From Ottelia alismoides (Eukaryota; Streptophyta; Magnoliopsida; Alismatales; Hydrocharitaceae): a stretch of 64,000 nucleotides of DNA. Below the pieces are notes generated by a model. The model did no database searches. It saw only the letters and a list, made by a program, of their open reading frames with translations, and was not told the origin of the DNA. Within the stretch, counting starts at the first letter, position 1. Each line of letters starts with the position of its first letter. Positions 48,942-61,680 of this stretch are shown one piece after another. Where the stretch lies: contig JAZKJV010003278.1 in the NCBI GenBank assembly GCA_037367405.1, forward strand, positions 186,001 through 250,000, written 5' to 3'. The translations under genes were made by a program, and so were the position numbers.

Positions 48942-50789
48942 GATGAGATCATGTTTAGAAGAATGATACAGGGGTTAGACAAGAAATAAAGGGAGTGTAA
49001 AACAATAGAGGACTCCAAATGAGCAGGGGATCAAATAGGGAATTAAAGAAAGTGAGAAAAAGGCACACACTATGCAAGACTGATCTTTGGACCTTAATCT
49101 AATTCAAACAAACACAAAATAAGGATCGGTTCACCCACTCAACACTTGTGAAGCCGTCAAAGTTCGACTATTCTTATCTTTTCAATTTTATTGTTATTTT
49201 CAGCCAATCTTATCACGATTCCTTAATTATGCTAACCGTATAGGAGTGTGTGTACTGCCAAGAGAGAGCCCCGTACTTGTTCCACCTCCATTGTAACCTG
49301 TGATTTGTGTGCTTAAAGGTCCTTGGTCTCGTGCCTGGGAGGCTACTTATCTCATGAAATAGAAAGGAAGCCAATAGGCGAAACCACTACTTTGGTCCTC
49401 GCTCACAACAGAATCACCCGTGAGAGAGAAAAGACCTACTCGGACGCAAACTGATGAGACAGACACACCCGTGAGGGCATGGCCTAAGCTTAGTACTTTA
49501 GACCTAGTCGGATGCTCTACACAAAGCGGGAACACCATGCTCGACTAGGACCTACTTGGTCATGTATGATAGAAGCTCCAATACTTCGCCAACCCAGGTG
49601 ATAACCAAGTTGCCACAGATCGAGATTTGGGCTCTTATCCTAAGCGGGTCGCGCCTCACTCTGTCTGGAGTGTACCTGAAAATAATGTGGTCTTTATGAA
49701 CCCTAAACAATGAATGGTTCGCTACAAATTTTAATTAAGGTGAAGTTAAGCGGTCCCTTTTTAAATTTTTGTATTTCCAATTTTTTTGAGTATTTTTCAG
49801 AGAAAGCTGCCTAACGAATTTTTTATTTTTCCTTTATACCCTAAATGATATAAACATAGGGGAGAGAGGATGGAAAAGCCGTTCAAGTTGTCACTAAGAC
49901 GGAGATCTCAACTTAGTAACTAATGATGCATGCAAATATAGAGTTACTGACAGTGCTTCCCAGCTCTCTCCATGCGGGATGGAAGGCAGAATTGAAATAT
50001 TTATACTATATGGCGATATGCAAAAGCGAGAAAACATCCTAAACAATAGCTACTATTATAAGGAAGAACCAAATGCTAACTTCTCAGAAATGAGATCCAA
50101 AAGTCCAGTCTCTGGAGTGCATCGGTGTCCGCCACAACGGATCCTACAAGCACTGTATAACACTCCTCTCAGCATTCGATATCAAGTACAAATAATTGAT
50201 AATTATTTTTTGACAAAGTCCAAGCATGTATCACTATAGGTGCATGCAATGTTATGATGGCTTTGGACCTGGCTACCGAGTCAAACAACCTACTATCTAA
50301 GGGCTCACTCACAGAAAATAAATAGAAACAAAGGCAGAAAGCTTAAATCACATGAAACAAATAAAAGAAAGGCAGTAAAACATGAAAAATCCGGTACGCG
50401 CCCCCCAGGTGAATATACACATGGGAACTGGACCTCGTGTAGAGTAGAGAGTAATGTCCAAATTTATTACAAATTATTTGCAGAAAATTAAATCTCTCTC
50501 TCCCACTAAAATAGAAAATGTTGTGCCCAATGCTTCTCTTCTCCTCCTTTCCTTGCTCTTTTTTTCTACTCTCTCGTGGTCGGCTCAAAGAGAAGAAAGC
50601 CGACCTCCACTCACCTCGGGTGCACCCACCTCCTAAGAGGTCATCCCCGTCAAGTGGACCCTCACAAGAAAGATAAACAAGGAAATTGAATTAGAATAAT
50701 CAAATAATGATCCAAGTATAAATGGTAAGAATGTAAATAGAAAGGACACATATATACACATACAAAAGAAAATGTGCTACAATCCGTTG
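48942..50789 (-). other. Element C untranslated leader
   Basis: About 1.85 kb from PBS to gag with no supportable gene. It shares with the other leaders AGAAAGCTGCCTAACGAATT (near 49801) and CACAACGGATCCTACA (near 50132), but is more diverged and longer. The counterpart of the leader hairpin (about 50395-50440) is not convincingly preserved. Confidence 0.65.
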
Positions 50790-50808
50790 CTCCACAACAG
50801 TAATGCCA
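50790..50808 (-). promoter_or_regulatory. Element C primer binding site (degenerate)
   Basis: Minus strand TGGCATTACTGTTGTGGAG, 2 nt from the LTR start. It resembles TGGCGCCGTTGCCGGGGA only with an inserted pair and several transitions, but its position fixes the identification. Confidence 0.65.
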
Positions 50809-50810
50809 TT

Positions 50811-53134
50811 TGAAACAACGCTTGGGGCCCCACGAGGGTCTAAGAGAAGTCAAACGTGTCGCTAGAGCGACCTCTCATGAAATCCCGGACAGTCTCAACA
50901 ATCAACTGACAATAGGATATCAAATAGCAAAGGTAGTCTGGATTAAAAATTATCATAAACCCTACTATAAAATGCATATAGTGACAAGTGAAGCACGGTG
51001 TCGAACACGGGGAACACACAATGTAGCACTATATATTATTTATAAATAAATAATATAAGTATATGTGTATATATAACTATGCTTAGTATTTACCAAATAA
51101 AGTGGGTTTTTATTTTTAATTAATAATATTTATATATTTTTTATAATTTTATATTTTTAATTTTTTTATATTTTTATATTTTCTTTTTCTTCTAATTTAT
51201 AGTATAGATATATATAGGCTATATATACAATATAGGCTAGGTAGAGATAAATTTTAAAAAATAGTCCGAAATAAGAAAATAAAATCTTTTGGGGTTTTAG
51301 ATAATTTTTTACTATCTTTGTGATTTTTAAAGAATTTTTGCTAATATATATATTTGTAAAGTCAAAAAAATCCTAAAACATGGATTAATTAAATACCTGA
51401 ATTTAAAATGGAGATATAAAAAATAAAATAGTAGCAAAATTCTCCAAATTAATTTTTATAGATAGCTAATAATATAGAGAAAAATATAAAATACAAAATA
51501 GAGTTTTTAGGATTCTTGAGATTTTTTTAAATTTTTATAAGTGTTTTTAGGGTTTATTTATTTTTTTAAATTTTCTTTTATAATTTGTAGTGATATTTGG
51601 TCTGAAGATTAGAAATACATAAATACACAATATATTTTTCGGGGAATTTTTCAAAACATTTTTTATTTATTATAGATTTCATATTACAAACATGAGCTAA
51701 TCATGCTCTATTCTATTTTTTAAAAATAGGAATGGTGGTACAAAATAAAAAAAAAACTATAGCGTGATCAAGCATGCATCCAGGTACTTGTCCCTATTTT
51801 TTGGTGATTTTTCGAGCACGACAACTATTTTTAATAAATAAAAAATGGCAAAAAAAATACTTGACCTAGCACAAGTATAATTGCAAATAAAATAAAAAGC
51901 AAGGGCGACCTTGCAAATTTACACAAAAGTGAACTCTACGACACAATAATTGCAAAAACATACATGGGGTTCTGTGCAAATTTTAAAACATAAACGTGCC
52001 CCTACACGTGACTCTAGCGGGGACCAAATTGTAATATATGCAAACTCTAAGGAGTTTCATGCAATTTATCCAAAATATTTTAAACTTCCTAAAATATTTA
52101 CAGGACCTTTAAGTAAATACAAAAAGGCAGAGTGTGTCAGTGAAATTATACCCTTTAAGCTCCCGGATCCGAGCATCCAGAGGTTGCCACATGTCCTCTC
52201 GAGCAGCTCTGATTGCGTACCCCTTCGTTTGAGATCAACGGTCCAGATTATATTTGGACAGCTGTTCTTGATCGAACGACAGTGAAGGGCTTAGAAGAAC
52301 ACTCAAGAACTCAACGATGGCGAACTTCGATTCATCGATTCTCGCTTCTCCGGCGAGCTTTGTCTTCTCCAATGGCCCCAACGGGTATCTGAGCCTCTGC
52401 ATGCTCAAATAAGGTCCAATGACGACGATCGATCATGGAGTGCTTCGAGGATGGTGAACCACCTGGAGCAGCTGCAGGTGGTAGCTGAGGATCTAGATAC
52501 GCCAAATGACCTACAAAAAGTCACCAAAAGATCCTCAAGTGTAAAGAGCTATCTTCTCGACCCGGGTTTGCAAAAAACGGTGGGGGGAACGGAATGGAGA
52601 GGGAGCTCCAGTGAGGTAGCAGCGGAGGGAGCTCGATTCCCATATCCACGATGGATCTAGGTTGGACAATAGGAGAATTCTATGGAGAATGTGAAGGGGA
52701 AGGAGACGGCGTGGAAATCGAGGGAGATTAATGATCGATCATGGTGAATCAGTCTTGGAGCTCGAGCTCCAGGAATTGGGAGTTTTTGATTTATGTGCTA
52801 ATGACTCAATTAAACTATAAGATAAAAAGAACTTATTGACGAATAAATAAAAGGGGATTTTATTTATTTATTGGCCCTTATCTCCCCCTACTTTATTCCT
52901 TGTCGATCCAATCATCAAGACGCCTAGGTCTCGGGGTTTAGGGTCATAAATTACCTTTGGCGTTTTATTATTTTTCTTTTATTTTCTTTATTCATTAAAA
53001 ACAATATTTTATATGCAATAAATGAGATAAATAGTGAATGTTTATTTGTACAAAATAATGTTATTTACACGCATTTAGCTAGGGTTTTTAAGGCCAAAAT
53101 GATAGAATATTGGTGATGAAATGGAGAATCATCA
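50811..53134 (-). repeat. Chimeric LTR: C-type front joined to a G/D-type tail
   Basis: From 50811 to about 52830 it matches the C 3' LTR (19380 to about 21395). Then about 1.4 kb of the C LTR is absent. The tail (about 52840-53134: CTTATCTCCCCCTACTTTAT, GGGTTTAGGGTCATAA) matches D's LTR better than C's. The left side has a PBS, as in a 5' LTR, but the right side (53135) is followed by a PPT, as in a 3' LTR. One LTR therefore serves two neighbouring elements. Confidence 0.75.
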
Positions 53135-53146
53135 CCCCATATACTT
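53135..53146 (-). promoter_or_regulatory. Element G polypurine tract
   Basis: Minus strand AAGTATATGGGG beside the LTR end (GAATCATCA); slightly degraded from the AAGTATAGGGGGG core. Confidence 0.75.
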
Positions 53147-55545
53147 GCCTTTGCTAGTCCCTAGCAAACACTTGTGCAATAAGTGTAGAAGATAAAATAA
53201 ACAAAAGAAAAAGTGAGAACTTGGATTGATTTTTATTTTCAAACTTATCTTCACATAATCAAAGTTTGGATCTTAAGTCAAACCTTCGGATTTTATGTGC
53301 GGTCGGAACTTTATTGGGAACGGATTTGAAACACAACAACCCTTCGAGAATTACAAAACTCTACACAAGTTTCCTTAATAGACAGGTCAAAATTTATCAA
53401 CTCATACGAAAACCCTTTTAACTATGAATATCTTTTATATAGTGTGTGACATATGTAGCTCTCAACTGAAGCGGTAAAAGTTAGTCTTTTCCAACATGGT
53501 GAACCTAATTCCCCAATCAATTCCTCGAGAAGCAAGATATTCCCTTCTAAGTTCAAGTACTACTAGCTCAAGAAGAGGAGGTGGAGAGAAGAATATATGG
53601 TTTCCAATGTAGCTACCTATCCTAGGATGCTTGACCAGTGTAGCCAAGTCATCCAGCAGCAGGGTCACAAAAGTATGACTTTGAAGTTCAAGCTTGCTTA
53701 TTTGACTATGCAAATATATACACTCTAGCATACATTTTATTTTCAATCAGGCCTCTTCACTTTTTTGGAGTTTTTGATTTTTCCATTTTTTTGAATACTA
53801 TATACAACATCATTTATATAAGGACTTTTTCTTCTTGAGATAGTAGACTATCCCTCTTTTGAAGCTTTATTGCAACCCGCAACTTCTATCTTTAGACCTC
53901 ATCACCATTGGATTGGATTGGGGTACAATGACCACAAATGTGTGACTTCCGATATTTCCATTGGCTTGTGTCTCATGCTGGCTAATCCAGAACTCTACCA
54001 CTTCAACTAAGGTAAGCAAACTGAAAAGTGCAGGTGTACAAGCTAGGTCATTATTAACAAGTCATGTGTATGCTTCAAAAAACTCTACTTAGGCAGTCAA
54101 GACAACAATGAATTACATCTCGTGTTCTCAAAGAATTAAGTCAACTAGACCTGAAGTACCTCAATTCTAGTTCCTTTAAGCTTCCTGTCATTAAGTATAT
54201 TTAAGGTCCAACCAAGCTCCAATCTTCAGATTTTATTTAGACTTGTTTAATTATCAAACTCAATACGAAAAATGCAAATGCTATGAACAATGCAGAAAAC
54301 ATTTTTGTAATGCAATTTTACTTTTGGACTTTTTATGGATTTTTGAGAAGGTTTTATAAATTTTTATGTAATTTTTGAAAAGGTTTTTGCAAATATTTTT
54401 GGATTTTTTTATTTTACATTTTTTTAGGGATTTTTTCAAATAAAAGTTTTTTCAGAAAAGAAGTATGTGCATGTATTTACACGGAGTGCATATTGTTATT
54501 TAGAAAAATTGAGTTTTTAGGAATTTACAGGTTTGCATATGCACGTATTTGTAAGAGTTTTTATTTGCTTGAGTTATGTACATAGCTTTCGAATAATTTG
54601 AAAAGATGTTTGCAAACATTTTGAAAACTTTATTTTTGCAAATTAGTTCGAAAAATAATTTTTACAAGCATTTTAAAAATCATTTTGCAAATATTTTTCT
54701 AACTATATATATAGAATGATTTTTCAAAAATATTTTTGCAACCCTTTCTAAATCTTTTGCAAATAGATTTTCAAATATTTCACAAAAAAAGAAAATTTTA
54801 AACAAAATAATTTTATAAAAGTTAGAAAATATTTTATAAAACATTTTCCAAACAATTTTCAAAAGATTTTTCAAAGATATTTTCCAACCATTTTATAATA
54901 TTTTGTAAAATATTTTTACATGATTTATTAATCGGTATATACGAAGAATTTTAATGAATTTTATACAAGTATTTTCTTTACACTTAATTGTATTTTAGCC
55001 ATATTTATTGAAAATACGAAAGTATGAGTTATGGCTAATATATATACGAAGTATATGCGACCACCCTATACTTAGCTTGAGCTATGTGCTCATAGATTAG
55101 TGAAAAAAAGAGAATACATAACTCGTACTAAGTATAGGAAATCCTATACTACAATGACTAAAAAATGGACAAATGTGAAGTTGACCGTCCACCCTATACT
55201 TTGGATGAAATAATCCTAGGTATAACAGATTGTACACAAGGCAAGGAGGGTCATAGGTGGGAATGTACAAAATCATTGGCTCAACTTGTCCCCCATATAC
55301 TTAGGGTAAATATCCCTAAGTATAGATAGAGTATCAAAAGTTGAGGAGATAGGAGAGGGATCAGAAAATGAACAACTCGGGGTATACACCCCCAATATTT
55401 TGGCAAAGTACGTCCTAAATATAGCAATGATGAAAGGGGTGATACCTTTTCAGAAGAAAAAGAAAATTAAGAATGAAAAGAAGAAATAGAATAATTATTC
55501 AAAAAAATTTTGCTCTGCACTATCTAAAATTGTGGAAGTGGTTGC
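53147..55545 (-). other. Element G 3' noncoding region
   Basis: About 2.4 kb, no intact gene; closest to D's 3' region. On the + strand 53837-53902 reads EIVDYPSFEALLQPAT, and 54128-54260 reads KELSQLDLKYLNSSS...KLQSSDF, matching blocks of B, C and D. The segment 54300-54960 is AT-rich with TTTGCAAA words. Confidence 0.65.
55021..55424 (-). repeat. PPT-like hairpin array, element G
   Basis: Arm AGTATGAGTTATG (55021-55033) pairs with CATAACTCGTACT (55117-55129) through one wobble. CCTATACTTAG (55065-55075) pairs perfectly with CTAAGTATAGG (55128-55138), crossing the first stem. Three repeats follow at 55191-55226, 55289-55325 (TATACTTAGGG / CCCTAAGTATA) and 55388-55424. Confidence 0.75.
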
Positions 55546-58500
55546 TATCAGCTCATCATCATATACAACTTGAATTGATTCAACGACAAGCAAAAATGTA
55601 TCATGCTCTAAGTAACGGTTCAGTAGCTATCCATTGACTACAAAAGGTTGCGTGCCAACTGACAATACAGATATCATCACGCTACCATTGCCATGCACAT
55701 GTTTCATTGTAAACATCCAAGTCCATTTTCTCTTCAATTTTCCTGGACAGGTTTTCAATTTCTCATCAAACAACCAAACCTTTTGATCCGGCTCGAAAGT
55801 CTTTCTGTGGATGTGCTTGTCATGCCACTTCTTGACCTTCTCCTTCTACATTAGGCTATTATCGTATGCGTAATCTCTAAATTTGACCAATCTGTTCATA
55901 TCCACTTTTCGATTCTTCGTGGCTTTCTTGGAGTCCAAATTACAAACATCGATCGCCCACAAGGATTTATGAATTAATTCCACAAGCAGATGGCATGGCT
56001 TGTCGTAGACTAGGCAGTAGGGAGACATTTCCAAAGGTGATATACGCGATTTTATAAGCCCAAAGATCTAAGTCAAGCAACTGAGATTAGTTCTTACTGT
56101 CTTGACACAAGCTTCTAAAGAATTGTTTTAATCTCCCTATTTGAGAATTCAGTGAAGCCATTGGATTGTGGGGGGTAGGGAGAAGCAACATGTTGTTCAA
56201 TGTAGAATTCTTGAGTCAACTTCTAACCTCTTTGTTGCTAAAGTGGGTACTCCCATCTGATATGAGTATCTTCAGAATATTGAACCTTTAAATAATATGA
56301 TCTTTCAATAAATGATAGATGGTATGACTGTCGACCGCTCGGTTGGGATATCCTCCACCCAATGGCTAACGTAATTGACAGTAATCATAATGTATTCATA
56401 TCCCTGACTATTTGGAAATGGGCCCATAAATCAATACCCCAGGCATCGAATACATCTTAAATCTGGATAAATTTGGGGGGCATTGTGTCTCTAATTCCAA
56501 TGGTTCCACCGATCTTATGATAGTTAGTGCAGTGCTTCAATTAGTCTTCTACATCTTTGAATAAGATTGGCCACCATATGTCGCTTTCAAGTACTTTTGC
56601 TGCCTTTCTTCTGCCTAAGTGATGTCCTCCAGATTCTCGATCGTGCCAATGCATGAGGACACTAAGAACTTCCTCTTGAGGGATACAACTCCTCCATATA
56701 CAATTTGCCCCCTCACAAAAGAGATATGGATCCTCCCACTTGTAAAAATGAATATCGAGCAAGAACTTTTCTGCTTTCATCTTGGGCCAATCTTATGGAG
56801 TTCTCTTGGACACAAGATAATTCACAATATTGGCATACTAGAGGAGCGAGGTGACTGACAGGATTTCTTTGTCTGGAAAGGTCTCAGTTATAGGCTGCAT
56901 GTTCGTCTCAAGAGCTTCAAACTTGGGAAGTTTGGACAAATGATTAGCCACCACATTCTTGACTCCAAGCTTGTCTCATATTTCAAGATCAAACTCCTGA
57001 AGCAGAAGGATGCACCTGATGAGACGTGGTTTAGCATCCTTCTTTTGCGGTAAGTATTGGATGCTCATGTAATCCATAGAGATAGTCACCTTAGACCCAA
57101 GGAGACGAGATCTGAACTTTTCCAAGGTAAAAACTACCACTAGCATCTCTTTCTTTATAACTGTGTAGTTTTTCTAAACTTCATATAGGTTTCTGCTAGT
57201 GTAGTGAATTGCAAATGGCACATTATCCTTTCTCTATCCCATTACTGCACCGATGGCATAATCTGATGCATCTGTCATTATCTCAAATGGATGTGTCCAA
57301 TCTGGTGGTTGCAATACAAGGTCCTGAGTGATCAAATCCTTTAGTAGATTAAAGGCTTGGAGTGCACAGTGATCAATAATGAAATATGTCTCCTTGCCTA
57401 ACAATTCAGTCAATAGTCAGGCCAATTTGTTGAAATCTTTGATAAATCGTCCGTAAAAATCGGTGTGCCCTAAGAATGACCGGACATGCTTGATGGTAGT
57501 CTGTGGCTCAATTCAGAATCACCTCCACCTTGGCTGGGTCAACTTCCATGCCACGTTTTTACACAATGTATGCCAGCACGATTCCTTAGGTCACCATGAA
57601 GTTGCTCTTCTCCCACGAGAGCACAAGATTAACTTCTCAACACCTCTGCAGAACTCAATCCAACTAATAAAGACACTGATCGAACGAATCTCCATAGTCT
57701 GAGAAGTCATCCATGAAAACCTCCAGAAAACTGCCCACCATGTCGATGAAAACTGCAAGCGTACATCATTGGAATGTAGCTGGGGCATTGCATAGCCTGA
57801 ACACCATCCGTCAGAAAGTATACGTCCCAAATGGACAGGTGAACATGGTCTTCTCATGGTATTCATGCATAATATCCACTAGATAATATTCCAAGTACCT
57901 GTCCAGGGAGTAGAAATATTCCTTCATGATCAGCCTCTTAAGAATCTGGTCAATGAAGGGTAGTGGGAAGTGGTCTTTCTTGGTGGTGAGATTCAATCTT
58001 CTATAATCAACACACATTCAACAAGAAAGTAGGTACTCTGGTCAGAATATCATATCCTTTATCATACTTCGCGATGGCGATCCCTGATTTCTTCGTCACT
58101 ATGTGTTGGGGACTCACGCATATTGAGTCGGAGATGGGATATATGACTCCCGAAACACATCATTTATCAATTTCTCTCATGACGTCCTCCCGAAGGTCCA
58201 GATTCATTCTTCTATGGAATTCACGAGAGGGTTTGCTGTCATCCTAAAGGTAAATGTGATGCGAGCACAATGAAGGATTTATCCCATGGAGATTCAAGAT
58301 TTTCCACCCTATTGCCTTGCGGTTACGTTTAAGAACCTCCATCAGACGAGATTCTTAGTCTTCGGTCAAATGTGCATTGATAATGACCGCGTACATCTTT
58401 GTCTCTCCTGTAAGGAAGGCGTAATTCATGTTGGAGGGTAATGGTTTGAGTTCAGGTGGAGTTGGAGCTGCTTCACTAGTAACCTTAGAAATAACCCTAG

Positions 58501-59470
58501 GTGAATATTATTTGATCTGTTCAATGTCCACCTTTGACAATTCAGCCTTTTTAATCAAGGGTTCAGAAACATTTTCAATCAGATCCACATTATCGCAGAA
58601 ATCTTCAATAATAAGTTCTTCATCATCAAGGATCAGATGCCCACACAAAACTCATCAAGTGCCTCAGTAAAGATCTCATTTTCTTTGACGGAGGGAAATT
58701 CGACTGATGTCTCCAGTCCTTCCTCTGGGCAGAGGAATTTTTGGATCTCATTGTCATCCATGAATAAATTTGTATCTTGAATTTCAGATAGTAAGTCACA
58801 ATCTTCTTGGCAATTTGGTGCAAGCATACTCATTTTAGATACTCTCTCTATTGTCTTTGACTCAGAGATGATCTCTATCTTCACTTTGTTGCTACTAGAG
58901 ATGAATGTGATTTCTCTAGTGTCATAATTCACTACTACTTTGGTTGTTCGAAGGAACGACCGGCAAAGAATGATAGGGGTATGGATCATAGGTATGAAGA
59001 CGTCTGTATCTTGCATGAAAAAATCAATAGGGAAATGGATCCCTCCAACATGCCCACATGCCACTTGACAGATTTGTCTACAAACTACAGAATCAACTTC
59101 GTTGGCATGAGAGATCCTAAGCTAAAATCTGTGAGTAGTGAAGCAGGCATCAAATTGAAAGAAGACCCACTGTCGAGCAATGTAAGTTCAAATTCTTGGT
59201 TGAACATCTGACAACGAATGAGTGGTGCTCCCTTGCCTTTCTTTTTGTCCGAGAGATTGCTGATGGTGTTAATAGTGGCCATGGTGAGGATGTGCTTTTC
59301 GTACTTGCACTTTGACTCCTTGGATTGTGGGGGCGAGGCATGCACCTTGTAGTACATGCATCTTTTAATTCTTTCTTCGCAGCAGGCACGTATTCAAGGG
59401 CTCTCGTCAAAGGAATATTTAAAACCAAGTTTTGTATAGTTTCCATAATAGCAGGATAAACGAAGCATTT
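55546..59470 (-). pseudogene. Element G pol pseudogene
   Basis: Protease with LLDSGSSFNLM intact (Asp at 59172-59174) and GGIHFPIDFFMQDTD, PIILCRSFLRTTKVV (58900-59064). The acidic linker EIQDTNLFMDDNEIQ is shared with C. RT has VCVDYRRLN and LPFIDQILKRL (57900-58017) and, unlike B and C, an intact catalytic FMDD (57706-57717). RNase H is at about 56950-57330. The integrase zinc-finger part is 56541-56780 (WWPILFKDVED), with a core near 56265 and C-terminal part 55846-56034. Many stops and small frameshifts break it. No stretch longer than about 145 codons is open. Confidence 0.85.
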
Positions 59471-61680
59471 TTTAAGTTTTTTATTTTTTGTATTTTCTCA
59501 TTGCTTCGAGAAAGGTATATTTATAGAATCTGAAACTCTATCTTCAAAATTTTGTCCATATCATTGTTTACAGGTACATGGTGTGAATATATAAAATCAT
59601 CTACATTATGTGGACCAAAAATAGTTGGCTCGGCTTCAAGGGATGGCTTGGTTGGCTTCGGATCTGTTGTTGTTGCGTGCATCTCCTGGGCTGGCATCTC
59701 CACCGAGCCTGGTGTTGCTATCTTCTTTTTGTATATTTTGAATTTTCTCAATTTTTTTGGCTTTTTGGTTCTGATGCTACAAAAATGGTGCTTGGTCCTC
59801 ATGCTGGCTAGGCTGACGACTCACCATCATATGCAATGTTCTTCCTTTTTGACGACGCCTGGAGTGTCTTACCTCTCCTAAGAGTAAAACATTAGATAAA
59901 AAGCAATTAAGATCACCTGAATCAGGGAGGACACTACCCGCTACCCACTCTTTGCAACGGGAGTTATTCGTGTTTTCCTCGACTTGAGCTAGTATGATAG
60001 TCTTCACACATTTCAGGTTGTCGATCTTATGACTCATCTCAACCATGTTCTTGATCAGCTGAGGATAGTCCAAGGTCAGGTTAAGCAACACAACCTCATA
60101 TGATTCGCCCTGTGTGGGCCTCTAGTTCTGCAGGGGAGGTTGTTGTAAGTAACCCTAATTGTTTTGATAGTGAGTAGGAGGGTATGAGGAATATTGAGGA
60201 GGATCGGGTACTGGTTGTAATAATGAGCACCCAGTTGTTGTTGGTGGTAACTCTTTTGCATGTAATCGGACTGTTGCAGACCCTATTGGTATCCTTGCCT
60301 CCAGTTGTTCCCGTAATATGGAGGATGCTGCTGATGAGAGGCTTGATCGGGTCTTCCACTCTTCTGTTGGTGATAGGGCATGTTGCCCATGTTCTAACCC
60401 AGAGGTTGTCCTTGAGAATGGGTTAGTTGTGCTTCATTGTTCTAGACACCATTTATCTCTTGATGAGTGGCGGGGGTAGACAGAACTACTTGTGATAGGC
60501 ATATTGGGACTTTGGTTGGTAAACAACCATTTGTGTTTGGTACAACGGGGGCTGCTCTGGGGTCTGCATGAAATACACATACTTGATGGATTGGGGCAGC
60601 GGGAGACTCGATTAAGGAGGCTATGTTGGTGTTGTCTCCTCATGCTCAGTGGGATTTTCAGAAGTGGTAGATACAAATTGCAGCTGCTCCAGCTGCTGGG
60701 AAATCAAATCAAGTTCTCCAAGTTCTGGGTCCTTTTCTCAATAATTGCAAGTTTTTCGAGGTCTTGTGACCTCTTCTCGATGATGTTCACCTTAGACAAA
60801 TAACTCCGACTGTGTTGGTTCGGCCGAGTGGATAGTACTTGTTCAAGTACTCGGTTCAGAGCTGCTCCGAAGTAGTGACATACCTCCCCAAATGCTCCAT
60901 CCAGTAGGCTGCTCTGTCGACTAAGGAAAATGGGAAGGTGATAATCTTAATTATTTACTCATTCACGAATCTATCGTGGACCATGTTGCAGATCATCTCG
61001 AACTCCTACAAATGGAGGTGTGGCTCCTCGGTGGTTAGCCCATGGAATTTGGGTAGTAACTGGATAGTCTGGGGGCGAAGCTCAAAGTCGTGCAGGATCT
61101 CCGGTAGCTGGATCCAACAGTGGGTGAGTGTTCCACTAGGGTTTTGCAACCGCCTCATTGTACGTGGTGGCCTGGTTGGATCCTCCAGCTCCTCGGGTCG
61201 TCAGTCTCCTCCTCCAGCTGATGGTATCTCTCCACCGGTTGGTCTTTGCAGCTCTACTCTGTCGTCTCGCATCTACGTCCGCTCTCGTTACACCTAAGTC
61301 ATAAATACTCCCTGGACCCTGATCTATCATTGCATTATATCCAAGGAGGCTAATATTGTGTTGTTGATTGCATCCTGATCAAGTACATACGCTTATCCGT
61401 GAGGCTGCTCATCAGTGTGTCCCTCACTGTTGGCCATCTCTTGGGTCTCTACAAAGGCAAAAGACCCGAACTCAGGTGCCATCAAGTAAACAAATAACTA
61501 TGCTGGCCTCTGCTCTATAATCTCAAGATTGGCAGAAGGGTGGTCAAGGGGGAACAGGGTGGTAGCGAACTAAGGTTCAGATAGCAGGGTTGGGCTCTCT
61601 GAATCCGCCCTAGATGAATGGAGAGGAGTGTTCGAAAGTGGCGTTGTCAAAGGAAGCCTAAGGGACCTCCATCCCATCAT
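59471..61680 (-). pseudogene. gag: Element G gag pseudogene, chimeric and internally deleted
   Basis: The N-terminal part (60800-61680) is A/B-like: MMGWRSLRLPL (ATG at 61678-61680 or 61675-61677), then EYLNKYYPL and GRTN near 60820-60860. At about 60800 it jumps to the C-like region SKVNIIEKRSQDLEKLAII (60720-60795), skipping roughly 145 codons that include EAWDRF...RCPHH and YEEMVE. The remainder is C-like: Q/N-rich 60100-60700, a degraded VTLRSGR region near 59900, and a lysine-rich tail at 59700-59800. Stops are present throughout. Confidence 0.78.

Larger units (their letters stand above)
19380..52838 (-). mobile_element. Element C: Athila-like retrotransposon split by element B
   Basis: Minus-strand element with 3' LTR (19380-23078), PPT, 3' region, integrase/RNase H/RT end (25546-27597), then element B (27598-44175), then RT start/protease/gag (44176-48941), leader, PBS (50790-50808) and the front of a 5' LTR (50811 to about 52838). 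Without B the internal region is about 11.1 kb. Hand comparison of the first ~215 bp of the two LTRs gives about 33 differences (about 15%). Gag and pol are closest to G. The right end lacks a normal LTR terminus of its own (see the chimeric LTR). Confidence 0.85.
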
